From Blastomonas sp. SL216 (lineage in GTDB: Bacteria > Pseudomonadota > Alphaproteobacteria > Sphingomonadales > Sphingomonadaceae): a stretch of DNA of 64,000 nt. Position 1 is the stretch's first letter. The number at the start of each line of letters is the position of its first letter. Shown here in pieces: positions 43,310 to 53,244 of the stretch. The stretch is taken from NCBI GenBank assembly GCA_026625625.1, contig CP113055.1, forward strand, positions 3,145,001 to 3,209,000. Reading direction: 5' to 3'. A program made the position numbers and the translations under genes. The notes under the pieces were generated by a model. That model did no database searches and was not told the origin of the DNA. It was given only the letters and a program-made list of their open reading frames with translations.

Positions 43310-44770
43310 TCAATGCGCCATGGCGCGGGCGTAGAGATCGCCATCGGCAGGATAGAAATTGCAGTGGAAGCCGCTGGGCACGCGGAAGGGAATGTGCACC
43401 CGCGCCACCGGGCCAGCAGCGATGTCGCGCGCGTGGAAGATCGCCAGCTCGCTGCCCGGCGCGTTGGCGCGGTGGACCAGGGTCATTGCATAGCCGTCCG
43501 CCTCGCCCTCCGGTCCCGTTATCGCGCCCAGGCGCGGCGCGAAGATCAGCTCGCCTGCTGCTGCCCCCTTGCCGAAATGATAGATGTCCTCCGCCCCCGT
43601 CTCGGTATCGAAGCGCAGCACGGCATCGAGCCCCTCGGCCCGGGCATCGCGCGATTCCAGGTTGATATTGGCAAAGGCCTGGCGCGTCTTGCGCGTCATC
43701 AGCCGGTCGTCGGGGCGCGGAAACTGCAGGTCGCGCTCGTTCAACACCTCTTCGCGCAGCATGTCTGTGTTGGCGTCGAGGTCGATCGTCCAGCGGCGCA
43801 GGCTCTGGCGCGTGCCTGAATGGGTCGCGCGCACCCCGGTTTCGTCGGGGAACAGCGCGGTGCCGTTGGCGGCCGCGACATCTGCGATGATCTTGCCGTC
43901 CTCTTCCCAGACATTGAGCTCGTGGAACATGTGGCGCGGGTCATATTCGAACCAGCGGACAGCATCGGCGCTGCCCCGGCGCGGCATGACGGCCAGCTTG
44001 GACGGGCGGTCGTTGACCCAGGCGGTCATCGGACCCCCGCGCATGAACCGGCCAAGATCGGTGTCGATCGGCAGCACCGGGAACACCACCCAGTTTTCGG
44101 TCACGAAAAACGTGTGCATCAGGCTCATGTGCGGCACGGGGATGATCTGGCTATGGGTCAGCGCGCCGGTGCGGTCGATAATGTCATAGCGGATTTCCGC
44201 AGCGCCCATCGGCCCGTTGATCATCGCGCCGATATTGATCAGCTCGCCGGTCGCATAATCGATCTTGGGATGCGCCGAGAAGGTGGTGGAGATGGTGCCG
44301 CCATAATGCTCTTCGCCCAAAGTGCTCAGATCGCGCGGGTGCATCTCCACCGGCGGCGCGCCTTCCATCAGCGCCAGCAGCTTTCCGCCATGGACGATGA
44401 TATTGGTGTTGGCGGTGTTGTAGCGCTTGCCCTGGACCGAGGGATCGGCGGTCATCGGATTGCCGAACACGCCGAACAACCGCTCGCCTGCGGCCTTTTC
44501 CAGTTCGAACTTCTCGGTCCGCACCCAGCGGTTGCGCATCGAGACACGGCCGTTCTCGATGAAGAAGCCATAGACCATGCCGTCGCCATCGAACCAGTGA
44601 TACTCGTCGCCGCGCGTCGGGTGCAGCGGTTCGGGACCGTTGCGATAGAACACGCCTGCCAGATCATCCGGAATCTCGCCCTCGATCACCAGGTCAGGCG
44701 CATCGGCCTCGAAACGGTTGGGGGCATGGTGCCCGTGCAGGAACGGATGCGGGGGAAAGGGCTTGGCCAT
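43310..44770 (-). CDS. Carotenoid cleavage / lignostilbene-type dioxygenase
   Basis: The product is 486 aa. It is a seven-bladed propeller enzyme that splits a C=C bond using iron held by four His. Family blocks visible are GVFYRNGPEPLHP near residue 40, EYHWFDGDGMVYGF near 60, FSAHPKIDYATGEL near 165, SLMHTFFVTENWVVFP near 220 and HMFHELNVWEEDG near 285. Substrates range from carotenoids to stilbenes and lignin dimers. Position before an acyl-CoA synthetase gene, and downstream of a TonB receptor gene on the same strand, favours a catabolic role over pigment trimming. Confidence 0.92.
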   Translation of the reverse strand: MAKPFPPHPFLHGHHAPNRFEADAPDLVIEGEIPDDLAGVFYRNGPEPLHPTRGDEYHWFDGDGMVYGFFIENGRVSMRNRWVRTEKFELEKAAGERLFGVFGNPMTADPSVQGKRYNTANTNIIVHGGKLLALMEGAPPVEMHPRDLSTLGEEHYGGTISTTFSAHPKIDYATGELINIGAMINGPMGAAEIRYDIIDRTGALTHSQIIPVPHMSLMHTFFVTENWVVFPVLPIDTDLGRFMRGGPMTAWVNDRPSKLAVMPRRGSADAVRWFEYDPRHMFHELNVWEEDGKIIADVAAANGTALFPDETGVRATHSGTRQSLRRWTIDLDANTDMLREEVLNERDLQFPRPDDRLMTRKTRQAFANINLESRDARAEGLDAVLRFDTETGAEDIYHFGKGAAAGELIFAPRLGAITGPEGEADGYAMTLVHRANAPGSELAIFHARDIAAGPVARVHIPFRVPSGFHCNFYPADGDLYARAMAH

Positions 44771-44803
44771 ATCGAAGCTTTTGCGATCCCGTTGGTCGTT
44801 GCA

Positions 44804-44842
44804 GGAAAAAGCCCGCCGCCCCATGCGAAGGACGGCGGGCTG
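44804..44842 (-). terminator. Hairpin terminator after the TonB receptor gene
   Basis: AGCCCGCCG and CGGCGGGCT pair around a 16-base loop. On the minus strand a TTTTT run follows. It lies just past the stop of the receptor gene and ahead of the dioxygenase start. Confidence 0.8.
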
Positions 44843-44854
44843 GAGATGAGGCTA

Positions 44855-47170
44855 TCAGAATTCGAGCATCAGCTCAGCGCCGAACTGCCGGGGCGGACGA
44901 ACCCCTGCAAAGGCGAACAGCCCGGCCACCGGCAGCGTGCTCGAAAGGCCGCGATTGTCGAACAGGTTGCGGCCGAAGACGCTGAAGGTCGCCTGCGCGC
45001 CGCCAAAGTCATGCTTGTACGACAGGGTCGAATCCAGGATCTCGCGCTCGGACGATTCGCAGCGCCGGTCGTTGGTGATGATGCCCTGGGCCTGCAATGC
45101 CGAGTCTGCGACGATGCAGGTGGTGTATTTATCGACATAGCGGAAGATCGTGCTCCAGCGGAATTCGCCATCGCCGATCGGCCGGGTATAGTCGAACCCT
45201 GCGGACCAGGCATATTTCGGCGCACGGCGCAGGTCGAGATCGGATACGTCCACGCCGCCGCGCACGAAATTCTGGTAATTGGCATCGAGATAGGTGGCCG
45301 AGAAGTTGAACGACAGGTCATCGGCCGGCAGCGCGACGATTTCCAGCTCGACACCCTTGATCCGCGCCGAGGCAGCGTTTTCCACGATGGTTTCCTGCGC
45401 CTGGATCGCGCTGAACGGGGCCACCGTCGGACGCACCAGCTCTTCCTGCTTGTCGGCATAATCGGTCTGGAAGATCGCGATATTGGTGCGCAGGCGGCGG
45501 TCGAGCCAGTCCGCCTTCAGGCCGATTTCATAGGCATCGACGATTTCCGGCTGGTACGGGCCGATCGCGGTCGGCGTTGCTGCGCGGCCGTTGAAGCCGC
45601 CCGAGCGGAAGCCGCGCGAGTAGGATGCGTAGATAAGCTGGCCGTCATCGAACTGGTAATCCAGGCTGGCGCGATAGGTGAACTCGCCGAAATCCTCCGA
45701 TCCGCGGCAATTGGCGGCGGTGATCCCGGCAAAGCCGATCGGGCAGGCGCCGGTCGGGCTGAGCGCGAAATTGGTCACCAGCGCCTTTTCGTCCCTGGTA
45801 TAGCGGCCACCCACGCCCAGCGTCAGATTGTCCGACAGCTTGAAGCGCGCATCGGCAAAGCCGGCATAGGATTTGGAATCGCCGACCGAAAGCTGGAAGG
45901 CGCTTGCACCGGGGCCCAAGAAGCCGAAGAACGAGGTCTGGCGCAACGTGTAGGTGCTGTCGAAATAATAGGCGCCCAGCACGACGTCCATCCAGTCGGT
46001 GACATCGCCGGCAAAGCGGATTTCCTGGCTGAACTGCTCGTAATTCTGGATGCGCAGCGTGTCGAAGAAGTTGATCGACGCCGAGTCGAAATCCTGCCGC
46101 ACGCTCTCGTTGTTCTTGCGCCAGCCGGTGACCGAGGTCAGCGTGAAATCGCCCAGCTCGATGTTGATCGTGCCGCTGATCGCGTCGGTCTTGTTGCGCA
46201 CCGGCGTCTGGATATTGCCGAACACCTGATAGAGCAGCTTGCTGTTGGTGGGCGTGCGATTGCACTGGTTGCCCGGAATCTGGAAGGCGCGGACCAGGCC
46301 GACGCCCGGCACCGGCACCTGAAGGCAGATCAGGTCGCGGTCGTTGGAGACGCTCGCGGTCGCAACCTCGCCATCCTCACTCATATGTTCATAGGTGATC
46401 ACCGCCTCGATATCGTCGGTGGGGGTGATCAGCGCGGTGATACCGGCGGTCCACACCTCATATTCGTTGGTGCGGCGGTTGCCCTGCGTCACGTTGCGCA
46501 GGAAACCATCGGTATTATCGTAGAAGAAAAAGCCCTTGAACGCGAGAAAGTCGCCGATCATCGGGGTGTTGACGACCAGGCGGCCGCGCACGGTGTTATA
46601 TTCGGCATAGCCGATCGAGGCGCGCACGCCCCATTCGCCGGTCGGCTTGCTGCGGCGGACGTTGATGACGCCGCCAATGGTGTTGCGGCCGAACAGCGTG
46701 CCTTGCGGGCCGCGCAGGATTTCGATCGATTCCAGGTCGAACGCGTCGAGCAGCTGGCCGGTATTGGTGCCGATGAAGACATCGTCCACCACCACGCCGA
46801 CCGCCGGGTCGAACGACTTTTCGATATCCTCGAAGCTGATGCCGCGAATGGCGATGGCGGCAGCCGAAGGCCCGGCATTGACCGGATCGACCACCAGGCC
46901 GGGCACGCGTCCGGCAAAATCGCGAAGGTCGTCCACCGCACCGGTTGCAAGCGCCTCGGAGTCGATGGCGGAAACAGCGACCGGAACCGCCTGCAGCGAT
47001 TCCTCGCGGCGCTGGGCGGTGACGACGATGGTGCGCAGCCCGCCTTCCTCCGCCTGCTCGCCGCTGGTCGCCTGATCGGACTGTTGCTGGGCCAATGCCG
47101 CCTGTGGCGCGGCCATCATGGCCAGCCCCAGGGCGAATGTCGAAGCCGACAGATAGGTGGACACCTTCAT
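44855..47170 (-). CDS. TonB-dependent outer-membrane receptor
   Basis: The product is 771 aa. A signal peptide (MKVSTYLSASTFALGLAMMA, ending ALAQ) precedes a TonB-box-like start (RTIVVTAQRREESLQAVPVA). The plug domain contains VPGLVVDPVNAGPSAAAIAI and LRGPQGTLFGRNTIGGVINV. The barrel ends with the usual aromatic C terminus (GAELMLEF). It imports a large or scarce substrate across the outer membrane. I chose ATG 47170, with GGGGAGG upstream. It is divergent from the molybdopterin enzyme gene, which implies shared control. A substrate other than iron is suggested by context. Confidence 0.95.
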   Translation of the reverse strand: MKVSTYLSASTFALGLAMMAAPQAALAQQQSDQATSGEQAEEGGLRTIVVTAQRREESLQAVPVAVSAIDSEALATGAVDDLRDFAGRVPGLVVDPVNAGPSAAAIAIRGISFEDIEKSFDPAVGVVVDDVFIGTNTGQLLDAFDLESIEILRGPQGTLFGRNTIGGVINVRRSKPTGEWGVRASIGYAEYNTVRGRLVVNTPMIGDFLAFKGFFFYDNTDGFLRNVTQGNRRTNEYEVWTAGITALITPTDDIEAVITYEHMSEDGEVATASVSNDRDLICLQVPVPGVGLVRAFQIPGNQCNRTPTNSKLLYQVFGNIQTPVRNKTDAISGTINIELGDFTLTSVTGWRKNNESVRQDFDSASINFFDTLRIQNYEQFSQEIRFAGDVTDWMDVVLGAYYFDSTYTLRQTSFFGFLGPGASAFQLSVGDSKSYAGFADARFKLSDNLTLGVGGRYTRDEKALVTNFALSPTGACPIGFAGITAANCRGSEDFGEFTYRASLDYQFDDGQLIYASYSRGFRSGGFNGRAATPTAIGPYQPEIVDAYEIGLKADWLDRRLRTNIAIFQTDYADKQEELVRPTVAPFSAIQAQETIVENAASARIKGVELEIVALPADDLSFNFSATYLDANYQNFVRGGVDVSDLDLRRAPKYAWSAGFDYTRPIGDGEFRWSTIFRYVDKYTTCIVADSALQAQGIITNDRRCESSEREILDSTLSYKHDFGGAQATFSVFGRNLFDNRGLSSTLPVAGLFAFAGVRPPRQFGAELMLEF

Positions 47171-47384
47171 CACAAACCTCCCCTCAATGCTGCGGCTGCT
47201 TGGCCCGCACTTTTTCCTATGTTGCGCGAAAATGATCGCAGGGCGGGAATGCCTCAAGTGTCAAAAATGACAGTCGCGGACCCTACGGCAACCGCTAGGC
47301 TGGGGACATCAGGCCGAGAGTCCGGCTGCGATGCTGCGCATCCATGCGCGGCACGCGGGACCGTGCCCAGGGGAGGTCAGCACC

Positions 47385-49505
47385 ATGCCGGTCCAGCGCA
47401 GCTTCTGCCGTTTCTGCCATGCCAATTGCGCGATCCTGGTGGAGACCGAAGGCGACCGCGTGGTGCGTGTGTCGGGCGATGCGGAGGACCCGGTGTTCGG
47501 CGGCTATACCTGTATCAAGGGTCGGCAATTGCCCGAGGCGCACCATCACCCGGAGCGGCTTCTGGCGTCGCAGAAAAAGGGGCCAGACGGCTTCACGCCG
47601 ATCGACACGCAAGCGGCGCTGGACGAGATCGCCGCGAAACTGAGGGCACTGATTGACGAGCACGGCCCCGATAGCGTCGCGATCTATACGGGCACCTATG
47701 CGTTCCAGAATTCCGCTGGGGTCGCCTCGGGGATGGCGTTTGCGCAAGGGCTGGGCACGCGGCATTTTTATACCAGCGTCACGCTGGATCAGCCGGCCAA
47801 GGTCTATACTGCCGCCCAATATGGCAGCTGGTCGGGCGGCGGGCATGTGTTTGGCGAGGCCGATGTCGCGTTCTTCATCGGCAACAACCCCATTGTCTCG
47901 CATTACGGACCGCCGGGAGGCCTGCCGCCCTTCTCGCCCTCGCGCCGCCTGCGCGATGCGATCGAGGGCGGGCTCAAGCTTATCGTCGCCGATCCCAGGG
48001 AAAGCGATGTCGCTGCGCTGGCGCATATCCACCTGCCCGTAAAGCCCGGCGAGGACCCGGCGCTGCTGGCGGGGATGATCCATGTGATCCTGGAAGAGCG
48101 GCTGTACGACGAAGCGTTCGTGCAGGGCCATGTCGATGGTCATGCCGAGCTGAAAGAGGCCGTGTCGGGCTTTCCCCCCGCTGTTGCAGCAGCGCGGGCC
48201 GGGGTGAGCGAAGCCGATCTGGTCGCCGCCGCGCGCATGTTTGCCGGCGGCACCAAGGGGTCGGCCAGTACCGGCACCGGCCCGGAAATGGCGGGCAATG
48301 GCACGCTCACCCAATATCTGGTCAGCAGCCTCAACATCCTGTGCGGGCGCTTCTGCCGCGAGGGCGAGAAAAGCTCGATCCCGCGCATCTTCACGCCGGT
48401 GACGCCGCGCCGTGCGCAGGTCAATCCGCCGATGAAGCTTTGGGGCGAGGGCTATCCCGCCTCGCGCTTCCGCGGCCTCACGCATCTGATGTTCGAAATG
48501 CCGTGCAACGTGCTGGCGGACGAGATTCTGACGCCCGGCCCCGGCCAGATCAAGGCGCTGATCTCGATTGGCGGCAACCCGATGCTGGCTTTCCCGGATC
48601 AGGACAAGATGGCACGGGCCATCGACGCGCTCGACCTGTTCGTCAGCGTCGATATCCGCAGCGAGGGCGTGTCCGCGCGCCGCTCCGATTATATCCTCGC
48701 GCCGCTGATGTGCCTGGAGCGCGACGACATCTCGTCGCTGTCCGAATGGTGGTATGAAATCCCCTATGCCCGCTATACCGAGGCGATCCTGCCGCGTCCT
48801 GAGGGATTGCTCGACGAGTACGAGATGCTCTGGGGGCTGGCGAAAAGGCTGGGCACCGGGCTGCCGCTGGCGGGCGGACCCTGCCCGATGGAGGCCTGTC
48901 CCGACAAGGAGACGTTCCTCGACCTGGCCGTCGCCGGCTGTGTCGTGCCGCCCAGCCAGGTCCATGCCGACAGCGCCGATGGCCGTGCGGTCATCTATGA
49001 CGACAAGCACCCCATCGTCGAACCGGCAGAAGCGGGGCACGAGGCGCGCTTTGATCTGGCAGCAGGCGCGATGCCGGAGCAGCTGGTGCGCTATGGCAGG
49101 GACGATCCGGCGGCGCAGGGCTATCCCTTCCGGCTGATCTCGCGCCGCAGCCGCCACCGGTTCAATTCGACCGGCGGGCACCTGTCCGCGCTCAAGGCCA
49201 AGCGCACCACCAACCCGGCGCATATCCATCCCGATGATCTGGCGGGGCTTGGCGTCGCCGATGGCGAGATGATCCGCATCGCCTCCCGGCATGGCGAGGT
49301 GCACGCGCTGGCCAAGGCCTCCGATGCGCTCCGCCGCGGGGTCATCTCGATGGCGCATGGCTATGGCGATCCGGACTTTGGACCGGATCAGGTTCCACTG
49401 CGCGGCGGCTCCACCAACCGGCTGGTGAGCGAAACCAGCGGCTTCGATCCGATTACCGGCCAGGCGCTGCAGAGCGCGATCCCGGTCAAGGTGCTGCGTG
49501 GTTGA
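47385..49505 (+). CDS. Molybdopterin oxidoreductase (formate-dehydrogenase-like family)
   Basis: The product is 706 aa. The N terminus has the 4Fe-4S Cys set RSFCRFCHANC followed by GGYTCIKGRQLP, then the molybdopterin domain, with GEADVAFFIGNNPIVSHYG near residue 165. The C-terminal domain that closes over the cofactor is at about 590-690 (NRLVSETSGFDPITGQAL). It belongs to the DMSO reductase superfamily but lacks membrane or Tat features at the N terminus, so it is probably cytoplasmic. The Rieske ferredoxin gene overlaps its end, which suggests an electron partner. Substrate unknown. Confidence 0.9.
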   Translation: MPVQRSFCRFCHANCAILVETEGDRVVRVSGDAEDPVFGGYTCIKGRQLPEAHHHPERLLASQKKGPDGFTPIDTQAALDEIAAKLRALIDEHGPDSVAIYTGTYAFQNSAGVASGMAFAQGLGTRHFYTSVTLDQPAKVYTAAQYGSWSGGGHVFGEADVAFFIGNNPIVSHYGPPGGLPPFSPSRRLRDAIEGGLKLIVADPRESDVAALAHIHLPVKPGEDPALLAGMIHVILEERLYDEAFVQGHVDGHAELKEAVSGFPPAVAAARAGVSEADLVAAARMFAGGTKGSASTGTGPEMAGNGTLTQYLVSSLNILCGRFCREGEKSSIPRIFTPVTPRRAQVNPPMKLWGEGYPASRFRGLTHLMFEMPCNVLADEILTPGPGQIKALISIGGNPMLAFPDQDKMARAIDALDLFVSVDIRSEGVSARRSDYILAPLMCLERDDISSLSEWWYEIPYARYTEAILPRPEGLLDEYEMLWGLAKRLGTGLPLAGGPCPMEACPDKETFLDLAVAGCVVPPSQVHADSADGRAVIYDDKHPIVEPAEAGHEARFDLAAGAMPEQLVRYGRDDPAAQGYPFRLISRRSRHRFNSTGGHLSALKAKRTTNPAHIHPDDLAGLGVADGEMIRIASRHGEVHALAKASDALRRGVISMAHGYGDPDFGPDQVPLRGGSTNRLVSETSGFDPITGQALQSAIPVKVLRG

Positions 49506-49887
49506 AGGCTGGCAGATGCACGGCACGACAAGCACGGCATTGCGGGCAAACCCGTTCTACGCCATCACTGAACCCATGGCTTTCACCCCGGTCACTCCTT
49601 GCGATGTTGCGCCCGGCACCACCCGGTTTTTGCAGCATGAGGGTGCAGCATATCTGATCGTTCGCGATGCTGAAGGCCGGCTGCACGCGCTCGATGGGCT
49701 GTGCAGCCACGCCCTGCTGCCGCTTGACGGCGCACGCGTAAGGCGCGGGCATGTGCTGTGCCCGCACCATGGCGCGCGCTTCGACATTGCTACCGGCGCG
49801 GCCAAGGGGCCGCCCGCCTATTGCGGCATCAGGACCTGGCCGGTGCAGGAGAAGGACGGAATGATAGAACTGGACCTCACCGCATGA
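49498..49887 (+). CDS. Rieske 2Fe-2S ferredoxin
   Basis: The product is 129 aa from GTG 49498 (AAGGTG upstream), or about 103 aa if the ATG at 49576 is used. The Rieske ligands are CSHALLPL and LCPHHGARFD, both complete. Such proteins carry electrons to oxygenases or from dehydrogenases. It overlaps the molybdopterin gene and its stop overlaps the next SDR start (ATGA). It could also supply the Rieske oxygenases encoded elsewhere in the window. Confidence 0.88.
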   Translation: MVEGWQMHGTTSTALRANPFYAITEPMAFTPVTPCDVAPGTTRFLQHEGAAYLIVRDAEGRLHALDGLCSHALLPLDGARVRRGHVLCPHHGARFDIATGAAKGPPAYCGIRTWPVQEKDGMIELDLTA

Positions 49888-50648
49888 TTTTCGACGTCAA
49901 GGACAAGGTCGTTCTCATCACCGGCGCGGCCTCGGGCATCGGCGCTGCGACCGCGCGGTTGGCGGCCGAGCGCGGGGCCAGGGTGATCGCCACCGATCTG
50001 GATGGCGAGCGCATCCAGGGCGTGGCCGCCGATTGCCAATGCATCGGGTTGAGGCACGATGTCACCTCCGCCGACGATTGGGACAATGCGATCACCGCTG
50101 CCGTGCACCATCACGGGCGGCTTGATGCGCTGGTCAGCAATGCCGGCTTCGTCAACTACGAGCCGATCATCAACCTCGATCTCGCGCGCTTCCGCAAGCT
50201 CAATCAGGTGCATGTCGAAGGAAGCTTTATCGGGCTGCAAAAGGCGGTGGCGCAGATGCGCGCCCAGGCCAGGGTACAGCCGGCCACGGGCAGCATCGTG
50301 CTGACCGCATCGGTGATGGCCAATTGCGCGGCGCCTGCCATCTCGGCTTATGCGGTCGCCAAGGCGGCGATGGCCAATATGGCGCGCGCGGTCGGCGTCG
50401 AGGTCGGGCGCAAGGGCGACATGATCCGCGTCAATGCGGTCTGCCCCGGCCCCACGCGCACCCCCTTGCTCGAAGGTGCGCTGCCGCCCGGCGCGATGAA
50501 CGATCCGGCGCACTGGACTGATGTGCCGCTGGGCGTTCCGCAGGAGCCCGAGGATATTGCCGAGAGCATCCTGTTCCTGATCAGCGAGGAATCCTCGTTC
50601 ATGACCGCGACCCAGATGGTGGTCGATGGCGGATGGAGCCTGACATGA
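49884..50648 (+). CDS. SDR-family oxidoreductase
   Basis: The product is 254 aa. The cofactor loop is TGAASGIG, and catalytic Ser, Tyr and Lys lie in LTASVMAN and ISAYAVAKAA. It fits the classical SDR group that includes hydroxysteroid dehydrogenases and 3-oxoacyl reductases. It is coupled by 4-base overlaps to the ferredoxin gene upstream and a second SDR gene downstream. Substrate unknown. Confidence 0.92.
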   Translation: MIFDVKDKVVLITGAASGIGAATARLAAERGARVIATDLDGERIQGVAADCQCIGLRHDVTSADDWDNAITAAVHHHGRLDALVSNAGFVNYEPIINLDLARFRKLNQVHVEGSFIGLQKAVAQMRAQARVQPATGSIVLTASVMANCAAPAISAYAVAKAAMANMARAVGVEVGRKGDMIRVNAVCPGPTRTPLLEGALPPGAMNDPAHWTDVPLGVPQEPEDIAESILFLISEESSFMTATQMVVDGGWSLT

Positions 50649-51397
50649 CCCGCACCGCCATCGTCACCGGCGCGACCTCGGGCATCGGCCGCGCCACCGC
50701 GCTGCGCCTCGCCAGGGCAGGCTTTCACATCATCGCCACCGGACGCAATCCCGAGCGCGGGGCAGAGACCGTGCGTCAGGTCGAGGCGGCAGGCGGCAGT
50801 GCGGAGTTCCACAGCTTCGACGTCACGTCAGAGAGCGACTGGGCGGCGGTCGCAGATGCGGTCACCGCCCGGCACGCCTCGGTCGACGCGCTGATCAACT
50901 CGGCCGGGTCGTTCTTCTCCAGGCCGCTGCCCGACACCACGCTCGACGACTTCCGCGAGCTGTGGACCGCCGATGTGGAGAGCGTCGTCCTCGGCACCAA
51001 ATACGGCTTTCGCATGATGCGCGACACGAAGAGCGCTGGCTCGATCGTCAACATCTCCTCGCTCGCGGGGCTGATCGGGCTCGATGATTGCGCCGCCTAT
51101 TGCGCGGCCAAGGCGGCGGTAACGCATTTCAGCCGCGTTGCTGCGCTGGAAGGCGCGCAGATGAACCCCAGGGTGCGGGTCAATTCCCTGAACCCCGGCG
51201 TCATCTATACCGAGATGATCACCGGCGCCTATGGCGACAATGACGCGGTCAAGGCGTTCGTGATGGACGGCAATGCGCTGCAGCGCGTCGGCACCGCAGA
51301 AGACATAGCGAGTGCCGCAACCTTCCTCGCCAGCCCCGCCGCGCGCATGGTGACCGGCACCGCGATGCTGGTCGATGGCGGACGCGGCGCGGACTGA
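50645..51397 (+). CDS. SDR-family oxidoreductase
   Basis: The product is 250 aa. Cofactor loop TGATSGIG; active-site Ser in SSLAGL, Tyr/Lys in AAYCAAKAA. The C-terminal VTGTAMLVDGG is the usual closing motif. It overlaps the previous SDR by 4 bases and precedes an MDR reductase by 42 bases. Having several SDRs in one operon suggests successive oxidations or stereo-specific steps on a hydroxylated substrate. Confidence 0.92.
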   Translation: MTRTAIVTGATSGIGRATALRLARAGFHIIATGRNPERGAETVRQVEAAGGSAEFHSFDVTSESDWAAVADAVTARHASVDALINSAGSFFSRPLPDTTLDDFRELWTADVESVVLGTKYGFRMMRDTKSAGSIVNISSLAGLIGLDDCAAYCAAKAAVTHFSRVAALEGAQMNPRVRVNSLNPGVIYTEMITGAYGDNDAVKAFVMDGNALQRVGTAEDIASAATFLASPAARMVTGTAMLVDGGRGAD

Positions 51398-51439
51398 CCT
51401 ATCCCTTTTTTGCAAGCTTTCGGACGGAGACCCACGCCC

Positions 51440-52453
51440 ATGACCAGCAACCGCCAGTTCATTCTCAAGCGCCGCCCTGCCGGTGCACCGGTGGCCGAGG
51501 ATTTCGCGCTGGAGACCAGCGCCTTGCCCGCCCTGGAAGACGGCCAGTTCCTGATCCGCAACCATTATGCCTCGCTCGATCCTGCCCAGCGCGGCTGGAT
51601 GTCCGATGCGGACAGCTACATGCCGCCGATCCCGCTGGGCGCGCCGGTGCGCGCGACCACGATCGGCGTGGTCGAAGAGAGCCGCGCCGAAGGCTTTGCC
51701 AAGGGCCAATGGGTGATGGGTCTGAACGCGATCGAGGACTATTCGATCGGCACGCTGGGCGGCTTTACCCAGCCGATCGATCCCCATGCCGTGCCATCGG
51801 TGACCAACTATCTGTCGCTGTTCGGTGCCGTCGGCATGACCGCCTATTTCGGCTTTCTCGATGTGTGCGAGCCCAAGGCGGGGGACGTGGTGCTGGTCAG
51901 CGGCGCAGCGGGCGCGGTCGGGTCGCTGGTCGGTCAGATCGCCAAGATCCTGGGCTGCACCGCCATCGGTATTGCCGGCGGCGCGGAGAAATGCGCGCGG
52001 CTGACCGAGCGCTACGGCTTTGACCATGCCATCGACTATCGCGGCAAGGACATGGCTGCGCTCGATGCCGCGATCCGCGCAGTCGCGCCTGATGGCGTCG
52101 ATGTGATCTTCGAGAATGTCGGCGGGGACATTCTGGATGCGGGGTTGATGAACCTGCGCCATGGCGCGCGCATCGGCCTGTGCGGACTGATCAGCGAATA
52201 TAATGCCCCGACGCCGGTCGGCGCGCGCAACCTGTGGCAGCTCATCGTCCACCGCGCCTCGATCCGGGGCCTGCTGGTCGCCGATTATGTCGCGCGCTTT
52301 GCCGAGGGCGGGGCGAAGATGGGTGAATGGGCGGCTGGCGGCAGGCTGATCGTCGACGAGCATATCGACGAGGGGCTGGACAATGCACTGCCCGCGTTCA
52401 TGCGGCTGTTCGAAGGGTCCAATCAGGGCAAGATGATCCTGAAGATCGCCTGA
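51440..52453 (+). CDS. MDR-superfamily NADP-dependent oxidoreductase
   Basis: The product is 337 aa. NADP loop SGAAGAVGSLVGQIAK near residue 155, and YASLDPAQRGWM near 45, show the same leukotriene/prostaglandin reductase-like group as the gene at 40614. It probably saturates an enone or 2-enoyl-type C=C bond. It is 2 bases upstream of the ThuA-like gene, so they are one transcript. Confidence 0.91.
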   Translation: MTSNRQFILKRRPAGAPVAEDFALETSALPALEDGQFLIRNHYASLDPAQRGWMSDADSYMPPIPLGAPVRATTIGVVEESRAEGFAKGQWVMGLNAIEDYSIGTLGGFTQPIDPHAVPSVTNYLSLFGAVGMTAYFGFLDVCEPKAGDVVLVSGAAGAVGSLVGQIAKILGCTAIGIAGGAEKCARLTERYGFDHAIDYRGKDMAALDAAIRAVAPDGVDVIFENVGGDILDAGLMNLRHGARIGLCGLISEYNAPTPVGARNLWQLIVHRASIRGLLVADYVARFAEGGAKMGEWAAGGRLIVDEHIDEGLDNALPAFMRLFEGSNQGKMILKIA

Positions 52454-52455
52454 GC

Positions 52456-53244
52456 GTGCGCCGATTGCTGGTCCTGTCGGGCGGCCATCCCTATGAGGCC
52501 GCACCCTTTGCTGCGCTGCTGGCCAGACTGAGCGGGTGGCAGGTCGAGCATCTGGTGCATCCCGATGCCGAAACGGCGGTGGCGGATGGGGCCGCAGCGC
52601 AAGCCGATGCGTTGCTGTTTTACGATATGCCGGGCTTCACCTTTGCCGATGGCACCGTCACCAGCCGCCCGCCTTCGCCGGGCTTCGTCGCCGCGATCAA
52701 GGCGCATTTCGCGCGCGGCAAGGGTGCTGTGGCGCTGCATCATGCGCTCGCCGGATGGGCCGACTGGCCCGAATGGGCGCAGATGCTGGGCGGCAAGTTC
52801 CTGTACCGGCCCGAGCGCCTGGACGGGCGCGACTGTCTCGATTCGGGCTATCGACACGATGTCGACTATCAGGCGGTCGTGGTCGCAGATCACCCGGTGA
52901 CGCAGGGCTTGCCGCAGCATTTTGCGCTGTGCGACGAACTGTATCTTGCGGAAATATTCGAAGATCAGGTCACACCGCTGATCCGTGCCAGCCATGAATT
53001 TGCTGCGCACAATTTCTATTCGGCCGCGCATGCGGTGGCTGGGCGCGTGTTCGACAATTCTGCCTGGCCGCACCCGGCTGGCAGCAATCTGGTCGGCTGG
53101 ACCAGGCCGGTCGCTTCAGGCCATCTGGTCTATCTGCAATTTGGCGATGGCCCCGCCGCCTATGCCAATCCGCATGTGCGGCGCGTGCTGGCCAATGCGC
53201 TCGATTACGTTACACAGGACAAAACGGGAGAGACACGAGCATGA
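52456..53244 (+). CDS. ThuA-like protein (first copy)
   Basis: The product is 262 aa from GTG 52456, 2 bases after the previous stop. It has the flavodoxin-like/ThuA layout: LLVLSGGHPYEAAPFAALLA at the start, KGAVALHHALAGWADWPEWA near residue 95, and HPVTQGLPQHFALCDELYLA near 155. ThuA in rhizobia is linked to trehalose use, but most members are of unknown reaction. A second ThuA-like gene lies at 59355. Both sit among acyl-CoA and SDR genes, so a role other than sugar metabolism is likely here. Confidence 0.87.
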   Translation: MRRLLVLSGGHPYEAAPFAALLARLSGWQVEHLVHPDAETAVADGAAAQADALLFYDMPGFTFADGTVTSRPPSPGFVAAIKAHFARGKGAVALHHALAGWADWPEWAQMLGGKFLYRPERLDGRDCLDSGYRHDVDYQAVVVADHPVTQGLPQHFALCDELYLAEIFEDQVTPLIRASHEFAAHNFYSAAHAVAGRVFDNSAWPHPAGSNLVGWTRPVASGHLVYLQFGDGPAAYANPHVRRVLANALDYVTQDKTGETRA

